A program made the position numbers and the translations under genes. A DNA stretch of 54,398 bases from Clostridia bacterium (GTDB taxonomy: Bacteria; Bacillota; Clostridia; Oscillospirales; Acutalibacteraceae), in assembly GCA_017440755.1 (NCBI GenBank), contig JAFSGP010000009.1, positions 1 to 54,398 on the forward strand, read 5' to 3'. This document shows positions 32,131 to 39,900 of this stretch, piece after piece. The stretch's first letter is position 1; the number at the start of each line of letters is the position of its first letter. The notes under the pieces were generated by a model. It was not told where the DNA came from. It saw only the letters and a program-made list of their open reading frames with translations, and made no database searches.

Positions 32131-32164
32131 AAAATCCTATGCGATAATTTCGCATAGGATTTTT
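32131..32164. terminator. Bidirectional terminator right of the RM island
   Basis: AAAATCCTATGCGA / TCGCATAGGATTTT with loop TAATT. It lies just past the symporter gene on the minus strand and marks the right end of the low-GC block. Confidence 0.88.
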
Positions 32165-32168
32165 GACG

Positions 32169-33593
32169 TTATTTTTTAACTTTCGCCAGTTTCTTTTCCG
32201 CGTCCTTGCCGTCGAAGTAATCCTTGGTGATGTGGATGACGATGCCGGACAGACACACCAGACCAATGAGGTTGGGGATAGCCATCAGTCCGTTCATAAT
32301 CTCGGACACCAGCCAGATAGCGTCCAGACTGCTCACCGCACCCACGAACACCATTGCCACATAGATAATGCGGTAGCCCACGGTGGCGACCCGCTGATTT
32401 TTGATTAGGTAGCGGGCGGACACCTCGCCGTAGTATGCCCAGCCGAGAATGGTGGAGAGGGCGAAGAAGATGGTAGCCAGCGTCACCACCACGTTGCCCA
32501 CACCGGGGAGAATGGTGTTAAAGGAGGCGATGCTCAGCGCCGCGCCGTCCAGACCGGCGGAGGCGGTGGGGTCGGCGTATACACCGGTGGTGAGAATGAT
32601 GAGGGCGGAAATGGTGCAGATGATGATGGTGGTGAAGAACACCTCAAACATACCCCACAGACCCTGGTCCACAGGATGCTTAGCGGAGGAAGCGGCGTGG
32701 GCGATGGGAGCGCTGCCCAGACCCGCCTCGTTGGAGAAGACGCCTTTGGAGAAGCCGTTGGTGATAGCCTTCATAATGCCGTAGCCCATAGCGCCGCCGA
32801 CGGCCGCCTTAAAGTTGAACGCTTCCTTAAAGATGAGGGCGAAAGCGGCGGGCACGGCACGGATATTGACAACCAGCGCCACCAGCGCGCAGATGACGTA
32901 GAACAGTGCCATAAAGGGAACCAGCTTTTCGTTCACCGAGGCGATGCGGCGCACGCCGCCCAGAATGACCACCGCCACGATGACGGTGAGCACGATACCG
33001 GTTACCAGCGGATTAATGCCTACGGTTTTGCTCAGGGAGTCGGCAATGGAGTTGGACTGCACCGCATTACCGGTGCCAAGACACGCCGCCATGGCAAAGA
33101 TGGCGAACAGCGCCGCCAGTACCTTGCCGAATTTCTTCCACTTAAGACCGTGGCGCAGGTAGTACATCGGTCCGCCCACCCATTCGCCTTTTTCGTTCGT
33201 CTCGCGGAAGGAGAGGGACAGCACAATCTCACAATATTTGGTCACCATACCCAGCAGGGCGCTGATCCACATCCAGAACACCGCGCCGGGACCGCCCGCC
33301 GTGATGGCGGTGGCAATACCGGCGATGGAGCCGGTGCCGATGGTGCCCGCCAGAGCGGTGGCTACCGCCTGAAAGGGGCTGACACCGGAGGAGTCCTTGT
33401 GGTGCTGATCCTTTTTAAACAGGCTGCCCGCCGTGTGCTTCATGGCGTAGCCGAAACGGCGGAACTGCGCACAGCCGGAGCGAACGGTGAGGAACAGACC
33501 GCCGCCTACCAACAGCGGCAGCAGAAGCGGACCCCAGATAACGTCCTTGACAGAGGCAAGGGCGTTGCTGATGGCATGTAATATCTCGGTCAT
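32169..33593 (-). CDS. Alanine/sodium symporter (AGCS family)
   Basis: A 474-residue membrane protein that takes up alanine or glycine with sodium. Family motifs: LLLPLLVGGGLFLTVRSG near the start, GVSPFQAVATALAGTIGTGS followed by IAGIATAI, GPGAVFWMWISALLGM and GGPMYYLRHGL. About ten to eleven helices. The start at 33593 has GGAGGAG upstream; the frame extends 11 codons further without a ribosome site. It is a single-gene unit between two hairpins. Confidence 0.95.
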   Translation of the reverse strand: MTEILHAISNALASVKDVIWGPLLLPLLVGGGLFLTVRSGCAQFRRFGYAMKHTAGSLFKKDQHHKDSSGVSPFQAVATALAGTIGTGSIAGIATAITAGGPGAVFWMWISALLGMVTKYCEIVLSLSFRETNEKGEWVGGPMYYLRHGLKWKKFGKVLAALFAIFAMAACLGTGNAVQSNSIADSLSKTVGINPLVTGIVLTVIVAVVILGGVRRIASVNEKLVPFMALFYVICALVALVVNIRAVPAAFALIFKEAFNFKAAVGGAMGYGIMKAITNGFSKGVFSNEAGLGSAPIAHAASSAKHPVDQGLWGMFEVFFTTIIICTISALIILTTGVYADPTASAGLDGAALSIASFNTILPGVGNVVVTLATIFFALSTILGWAYYGEVSARYLIKNQRVATVGYRIIYVAMVFVGAVSSLDAIWLVSEIMNGLMAIPNLIGLVCLSGIVIHITKDYFDGKDAEKKLAKVKK

Positions 33594-33629
33594 AGCGGAA
33601 AACTCCTCCAAAAAATGAAGTAACACATT

Positions 33630-33658
33630 ATTTTATTCAATAAAAAAACAAAGCGCAA
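33630..33658 (-). promoter_or_regulatory. Possible symporter promoter
   Basis: Minus strand TTGCGC (33658-33653), 17 bases, TAAAAT (33635-33630). The -35 is weak, and the surrounding 150 bases are A/T-rich with nothing else evident. Confidence 0.4.
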
Positions 33659-33776
33659 CCAATAATGTAACGCATTTTATGAAAAAGGTCAACCGGTTTA
33701 GCCGATAAAAACAAGAAAAATGTCTGAATTTATAAGAAAAGAGGATAAATTTACAATTTTCGTTATTTTGGGCATA

Positions 33777-33806
33777 GAAAAGCGGAGGCAATTGCCTCCG
33801 CTTTTC
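33777..33806. terminator. Intrinsic terminator after the second phosphoesterase
   Basis: The perfect palindrome AGCGGAGGCAATTGCCTCCGC plus flanking A4/T4 (33777-33806). It ends the minus-strand gene at 33821. Confidence 0.85.
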
Positions 33807-33820
33807 GGTTTCTCTTGTTT

Positions 33821-34375
33821 TTATACCTTTAAGGTGCGCCAGATTTCGCGGCGCAGGTCTTTCCAGAAGAAGGTGCCGTCCTGCAGCAGCATATAGCCGT
33901 GGTGGGAGTCCTCCTTGGGAATGGATACCGAACCGGGATTAAGCACCCAGAAGCCGGCGGGGTGGTGCAGGCAGGTGGGGACGTGGGTGTGCCCGTGGAG
34001 CAGCACGTCCCCGCGGTGCAAGGGGGGAGGGTTATCCGCATGAAAATGGTGCCCGTGGGTGAGGAACAGCCGCTGTCCGTCGCAGTCCAGCTGAGCATAG
34101 TCCGCCATCAGTGGAAAATCCAGCACCATCTGGTCCACCTCGGCGTCGCAGTTTCCCCGCACGCAGAGAATGTCTGCCGCCAGCGGATTGAGCAGGGCGA
34201 TGACCTCCTTGGGGGCATAGCCGCGGGGCAGGTCGTTGCGGGGACCGTGATAGAGAATATCTCCCAACAAAATTAAACGGTCGACGTTTTCCGCTTCACA
34301 AGCTTCCAGCAGTTTTTCGGTGTAATAGGCCGACCCGTGCAGGTCGGAGGCGATCAAATAGGTGGGGTGGGACAT
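33821..34375 (-). CDS. yfcE: YfcE-family phosphodiesterase
   Basis: A 184-residue metallophosphoesterase, the same length as E. coli YfcE. Motifs SDLHGS, LLGDILYHGPRN, RGNCDAEVDQ, LTHGHHFH and LHGHTH hold all expected metal ligands. It cleaves phosphodiesters in vitro; the physiological substrate is unknown. It is a separate gene from the 153-residue relative at 29572. Single-gene unit. Confidence 0.93.
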   Translation of the reverse strand: MSHPTYLIASDLHGSAYYTEKLLEACEAENVDRLILLGDILYHGPRNDLPRGYAPKEVIALLNPLAADILCVRGNCDAEVDQMVLDFPLMADYAQLDCDGQRLFLTHGHHFHADNPPPLHRGDVLLHGHTHVPTCLHHPAGFWVLNPGSVSIPKEDSHHGYMLLQDGTFFWKDLRREIWRTLKV

Positions 34376-34502
34376 ATAACCGCTCCTTTCATTTCCGACT
34401 TTTCAAAATCAGTATACCGCAACGGGGGCAAAAAGGCAACTGTTGTTTCCTGATACCAATGGTAGGAGTGGGCTTTTTTGCGGCGAAAACCCGCCCATTC
34501 CC

Positions 34503-34531
34503 TTGACAAAACCCGCAAAAAGGGGTATCAA
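34503..34531 (+). promoter_or_regulatory. Promoter of the GH109-like/amidohydrolase operon
   Basis: TTGACA (34503-34508), 17 bases, TATCAA (34526-34531). Confidence 0.65.
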
Positions 34532-34545
34532 AGAGATGTAAGCTG

Positions 34546-34557
34546 TTTCAATTGAAA
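34546..34557. promoter_or_regulatory. Perfect palindrome TTTCAATTGAAA downstream of the promoter
   Basis: A 12-base perfect palindrome begins 15 bases after the -10 and ends 15 bases before the start codon, where a repressor would block transcription. No regulator gene adjoins it. Confidence 0.4.
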
Positions 34558-34572
34558 TAGGAGGTATATATT

Positions 34573-35874
34573 ATGAGCGAAAACAGAATCGTAAAGACTG
34601 CATTCATTGGCTTGGGCGCCCGTGGTGTCCCCACCCTGAAGCTGCTGTGCTCTCTGGAGGGGGTTTTGGTCACCGCCGTGTGCGATAAGTACGAGGACCG
34701 TGTGCAGAACGGTATTGACGCCGTCAAAGAGGTAGCGGGTAACATCCCCTTCGGCACCCAAGATTATAAAGAGGTCCTCGCCCGCGAGGACGTGGAGGCG
34801 GTGGTTATCTGCACCGACTGGAACACCCACATTCCGATTGCTATCGCCGCTATGGAGGCGGGCAAGCAGACCGCTATGGAGGTGTGCGGCGCCTATTCCA
34901 TTGACGAGTGCTACGATCTGGTGAAGGCCTATGAGCGCACGGGTATCCATTGTATGTTCCTGGAGAACGGCTGCTATCACGAGCACCGTCTGGCGCTGTA
35001 TCATATGGTGAAGCAGGGCGTGTTTGGTGAGCTGATCCATATGGAGGGTGCCTACGCCCACGACCTGCGCAGTGAGATCGGTCACGGTCTGGAGAATCGC
35101 CACTATCGCTTCCGTAACTTCCAGCGCCGTGACGGCGACCTGTATCCCACCCACGACGTGGGTCCCATCGCCAAGATGCTGGACATCAACCGCGGCAACC
35201 GGATGGTGGCGCTGTCCAGCTTCTCTTCCAAGGCACGGGGTATGCACGAATATATGGTGGCCAACTACGGTCCCGACCACGAGTATGCCAAGATCAATTG
35301 GAATCAGGGTGACGTGGTCACCACGATGATTAAGTGTGCCAACGGCGAGACCATCTGCTTGCTGCACGACGATTCTCTGCCCCGCGTTTACTCCCGTGAG
35401 TTCAAGGTGCAGGGCACCAAGGGTCTGTACGTGGACTACGGCAAGTGGGAGGACCAGCGTCTGTTCCTGGAGGAGGACCCTGCCAAGCCCGTCGAAGAGG
35501 TGTGGCGTGACTTCTCTGCTGAGTTCCGTGACAAGTACCAGCATCCCCTGTGGCGCAAGGTAAAAAGAGAAAATATGCTGGGCGGCGCCCACGGTCCCAT
35601 TGACGAATTGGTGCTGCGTGCTTTCATCGAGTCGGTGCAGCGTGGCATTGCGCCCCCCATCGACACCTACGACGGCGCTACTTGGATGGCGCTGACCGCT
35701 CTGTCCGAGCAGTCGGTGGCTATGGGCGGTGCGGTGGTACCGATTCCCGACTTCACCCGTGGTCAGTGGATCGACCGTGAGCCGGCCCCCCGCAGTATCT
35801 ATGCTCTGGACGACATCTGCTACGAGCTGTTTGACGAGCAGGACGTGGTACCCTGCAAGCCTTATGAGGACTAA
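34573..35874 (+). CDS. Gfo/Idh/MocA oxidoreductase, GH109-like
   Basis: A 433-residue protein with an N-terminal Rossmann fold (FIGLGARG). Unlike ordinary sugar dehydrogenases it shares the signature blocks of NAD-dependent alpha-N-acetylgalactosaminidases (GH109): CMFLENGCYH (Glu131), GELIHMEGAYAHDLR (Tyr161) and YPTHDVGPIAKMLDINRGNRM (His194). Tyr161 and His194 correspond to the catalytic positions in that family by motif; this is inference. Such enzymes cleave by transient oxidation at C3. No signal peptide is present, so it would act in the cytoplasm on an imported glycoside. The amidohydrolase gene follows after 12 bases. Confidence 0.82.
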   Translation: MSENRIVKTAFIGLGARGVPTLKLLCSLEGVLVTAVCDKYEDRVQNGIDAVKEVAGNIPFGTQDYKEVLAREDVEAVVICTDWNTHIPIAIAAMEAGKQTAMEVCGAYSIDECYDLVKAYERTGIHCMFLENGCYHEHRLALYHMVKQGVFGELIHMEGAYAHDLRSEIGHGLENRHYRFRNFQRRDGDLYPTHDVGPIAKMLDINRGNRMVALSSFSSKARGMHEYMVANYGPDHEYAKINWNQGDVVTTMIKCANGETICLLHDDSLPRVYSREFKVQGTKGLYVDYGKWEDQRLFLEEDPAKPVEEVWRDFSAEFRDKYQHPLWRKVKRENMLGGAHGPIDELVLRAFIESVQRGIAPPIDTYDGATWMALTALSEQSVAMGGAVVPIPDFTRGQWIDREPAPRSIYALDDICYELFDEQDVVPCKPYED

Positions 35875-35886
35875 GGAGTGACGTGT

Positions 35887-36771
35887 ATGCAACGCTTTGA
35901 CGGACATACCCACCTGCGGGTATTGGGTGCCGACCCCGCCCGCCTGCTTTCCCAGCTGGAGGCGGCGGGAATGTATGGTGCCTCGGTTATCTCGGTACCT
36001 CCCGAGGGCTATACCATTATGAACACCACCGCCGCCTACGAGGAGCGGGTCAGCGACGTGCTGAAATTCACCGCCGCCTATCCCGATCGGCTATTCCCCA
36101 TCCTGTGGGTGCATCCCGACGAGCCGGACATCTGCGCCAAGGTGGCGGATGCCGTCGCCCGTGGGATAATGGGCTTCAAGATGATCTGCAACAACTACTA
36201 CGTGTACGAGGACAAGGCGATGGCGTTGCTGCGTGCCATCGCCACCACCGGCAAGCCCGTCCTGTTCCACAGCGGCATTCTGTGGGACGGTGCGGTGTCC
36301 TCCAACTACAATAAGCCCGTCAACTGGGAGTGCTGTCTGGAGATTCCCCACCTGAAGTTTGCCCTCGCTCACGTGTCCTGGCCTTGGTGCGACGAGAATC
36401 TGGCGCTGTACGGCAAGTTCCTCAACGCCTACACCAAGCGCCCCGACCTGTCGGTGGAGATGTTTGTGGACATCACCCCCGGCACGCCTCCCATCTATCG
36501 GCGCGAGGTGCTGACGAAGCTGCACACCATTGGCTACGACATTCAGCATAACCTGCTGTTTGGCACCGACGGACGGGCGGACGACTATAACATGGACTGG
36601 TGCCGTCAATGGCAGCAGACCGACGATGCCATCTATGCCGAGCTGGGTCTCAGCGAGGAGACGATGGCCGCCACCTACGGTGGCAACCTCAAGCGATTCC
36701 TCGGTCTGTCGGACGAGGTGATTACCCACACCGCCCAGACCGCCGACGGTCGTAGAGAAGCGATAAAATAA
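35887..36771 (+). CDS. Amidohydrolase-family (TIM-barrel) protein
   Basis: A 294-residue metal-dependent hydrolase of the amidohydrolase_2 type: FDGHTH at the start, a central PVLFHSG, LKFALAHVSWPWCDEN and LLFGTDGRADDY. These are the metal- and substrate-binding strands of the barrel. Members act as decarboxylases, lactonases or hydrolases; the substrate here is unknown. The tight link with the GH109-like gene suggests a common sugar-derived compound, for example a lactone. ATG 35887 follows AAGGAGTG. Confidence 0.82.
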   Translation: MQRFDGHTHLRVLGADPARLLSQLEAAGMYGASVISVPPEGYTIMNTTAAYEERVSDVLKFTAAYPDRLFPILWVHPDEPDICAKVADAVARGIMGFKMICNNYYVYEDKAMALLRAIATTGKPVLFHSGILWDGAVSSNYNKPVNWECCLEIPHLKFALAHVSWPWCDENLALYGKFLNAYTKRPDLSVEMFVDITPGTPPIYRREVLTKLHTIGYDIQHNLLFGTDGRADDYNMDWCRQWQQTDDAIYAELGLSEETMAATYGGNLKRFLGLSDEVITHTAQTADGRREAIK

Positions 36772-36779
36772 GTTTTTGT

Positions 36780-36810
36780 AAAACCACTCACGATTTTCGT
36801 GGGTGGTTTT
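36780..36810 (+). terminator. Intrinsic terminator after the amidohydrolase
   Basis: AAAACCACTCACG / CGTGGGTGGTTTT with an ATTTT loop and one G-U pair, followed by CTTT. Confidence 0.8.
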
Positions 36811-36860
36811 CTTTGGTTACTTCCACGAAAAAAGCGGCGCTTTTTTGTACAAACCGCTTA

Positions 36861-36890
36861 TTGTACCGCTGCGCGGGAGTATGGTATAAT
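36861..36890 (+). promoter_or_regulatory. Promoter of the large secreted protein gene
   Basis: TTGTAC (36861-36866), 18 bases, TATAAT (36885-36890), 52 bases before the ATG. Confidence 0.75.
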
Positions 36891-36942
36891 GACCGCAATC
36901 ATAGGGTATTATGCCCATCCGACACCAAAAAGGAGAAAACCA

Positions 36943-39900
36943 ATGAAGCGATTTTTGTCTTTTGCACTGTGCCTGTTGCTGGTGCTCACCCAGTTTTTGG
37001 CGTTGCCCATAGGCACCATTGCGGCTACCACCCACTATACCGTGTGGGCGGATGCGGACGCTCTGGACCACGATAGACTGTGGACGATGCAGGGCGGTGT
37101 GGGCGGCATCGGCAGAACGACGAAACATGTCCAAGGCGGCAAAGCGTATGCGTGGAATCGAGGCACCACGGGTGCAGCTTCCACGGCGGTCTTTTCCGCG
37201 CCGAATCGCTTGGCAGGCAGTAAAAACGCGCTGGTGTTTTGGGTGGATACCGTTGACCAGATTGCAGCGACGGCTGCCTATGCCATCAAGGTGTATACTA
37301 CCACCTCCACGGGAAACACCACCTGCTTCCGCATCGCGGCAGGCGGCACCGCCAGCCTTATCAGCGGCGGCAGCGTGACGCCGCTTGTCTGCGCCACGGA
37401 CTCGGTGACGCTACTGAAGGACGTGAGCGGTTGGGTGGTGATCCCCTTCACCTCGTTTGAAAACCAGTGGGGACCGGAGACCACCACCGCTACCGGCACT
37501 GTTGACACGCTGTTTTTCCAGACGGGCACCAACTACGGCAGCGTGGTGTATCTGGACGATATCGGTTTTGCCGCGGATGTGAACGCCTTTGTTTCCGCCG
37601 CCTGCAACGGCACGCTGACCGCCGCCCGCCTGACTCCCTGCCAGACATACGATCACGACTGGAAGCCCACCGTCTGCGGTGACCCCGCCCGCTGTGGGGT
37701 GTGCGGGTACGTGGGGCAGGTGTATCTGGGGCATTATTACGATCACTACGGCATCTGCTCCCTGTGCGGCGCTAAGGAAGATAACGGGCAGATCAACGCC
37801 GACAACGTTTGGTTCCGCACGACGATGAACTTTGACGGCAAAATGCCCACCCGCATAGCGGGCGAGTACAATATCCAACTGTCATACGGCCTCGGCAAAG
37901 CCGGCTGCGGGCAGGCGCTCCGCTGGGCAAAGGCGGACACGACGGTTGGCGGCAGCGGCACGATGCTGTACACCGAGAACGGCGGTCTGGCAGGGGACGA
38001 TGGTGTTGCCTTCTGGCTGTCGATGAAGGAAGCGGGCAACATTGCATTTACCCAGCTCTGCTTTATGGTGCACGATTATGCGGGCAACGTGGAGCGGTGC
38101 TGGAAACTGAAGCCCTCCGCCGTTTACTATACGGTGCAGGATGGGGTCGCCACGCGTCGAACAAGCTTCACTTCGCAGAATTTGGCGATGGACGGCTCTT
38201 TCGAGGGCTGGGTCATCGTTCCTTACAGCTCTTTTGAGCACCATTGGGGTGTTCCCGCCGGGCAGACGAAGGAGCAGCAGGTGCTGGACCCCGTCACCGT
38301 GCGCGTGGTGGATTTCTATAACAGCAGCGTCAACTTCACCGGCTATATGGAGCTGGACGAGTATGGCTGCGTGTCCGATATAGACGAATTTATCGTTTCG
38401 CTGGGCGGTTTCCCCTGCACCGGTCTGGTGGTGGGGGATATGGAAGGCGCTATGCCGACCATAGCGACCAGCGACAGCGCCGCCACCACCCTGTTGCCCA
38501 CTACCGTGGACGTTCAGCAGGGGCAGGGTCTGCGGATTATCACCGACGGGGGCGAGGTGCGTCTGACCGCTACCGTCACCAACCCGCAGGCGGCGGCATC
38601 CTTCCGCGGTCTGGGCTTTTGGCTGTCTACCGAGCGGGCGGTCTCTCTGTCCTTGCGTTTGGACGGAGAGCAGGGTACCTCACTCGGCGATAAATATTGG
38701 CTGATCAATACCGTACAGGGCGTTTCCCGGATGCGGCGGGTTACCGACAACTGTCTGGACATCCCCGCCGGCTTTGCCGGCTGGGTGGTGGTGGATACCG
38801 ACGGCGACCTATCCAAGCTTACGGCGGTTGCGCTGGACTTTGACGGGGAGGCTGACCTCTGCGTGGACACCCTGCGCATCGCTTCCTCGGCGGCGGGTCT
38901 GATCACCCGTGACGTGGGTGGCAAAATGGATACGGACCTTGTTCTGTCCGCCGACCCATCCCGTGTGGCGGTGTCCACACGGGCAGACGGCACCAAGCTG
39001 ATTTCTTTGTACGAAGCGATGACCTCCGCCGCCTTCCTGCGTAGCGTAGACCTGCGGGCGGGCTATCGGATGCAGTTTGTCGATGCCAAGGGGGCGCAGA
39101 TCTACGGCGCTCTGGTGGATATGAGCGGCGTCACCGCCGTGGAGGTGTATCTGGGCAACGTGCTGCAGACCACCTATCTGCTGACGGTGGCGACGGGGTC
39201 CGACCCCTGCGCTGCATTGGGTCACAACTGGACGAACAACTCCTGCGCTACCGCCGGCGTATGCGGCGTGTGCGGCATTTCGCAGCCTGCCGACACGGTG
39301 GGGCATAGCTGGGTCACCTCCTCCTGCACCGACCCCACGGCGTGCGCCGTGTGCGGTGCGGTACAGACGGCGGCGGCAGGGCACAACTGGCTGGCGGCCA
39401 ATTGCGGTCTGCCCAAGCGGTGCGCCATCTGCGGCGAGACCGAGGGGGAGCCGACCAATGAAGCCCACACCTGGCACAAGGGTGCCTGCGCGCTGTGCGG
39501 CACCCCGCTCTTCACCATCGCCCAGGATTTTGAGGGGGAGGGCGGTCTCTCCTATCTCGAGGGCGGCACCGCCACCACGGTGAGCGGCACTCCCTTTGGC
39601 GATAGTGCCCTGCAGATACAGCGGGGCAGCACCGCCGCCAAATTCCGCATTGAGTTTGACCGCAGGGGCACTAAGGAACAAAAGGCGCTGGCTTTTTGGT
39701 ACGACCTGACCGACAGCGGTACCACGGCGACGGATTACCCCATCTACGTGTATCCCCGTGACTTTGCGGGCAACCTGATCACCCTGTCCTCCGAAAACGT
39801 GTACTATGTTATCACCGACGGCACCGTCACCGCCCGTACAGGCGGCTTGAATATGCGTGTGCTGCTGCCCAATAGGACCGCCGGCTGGGTGGTACTGCCC

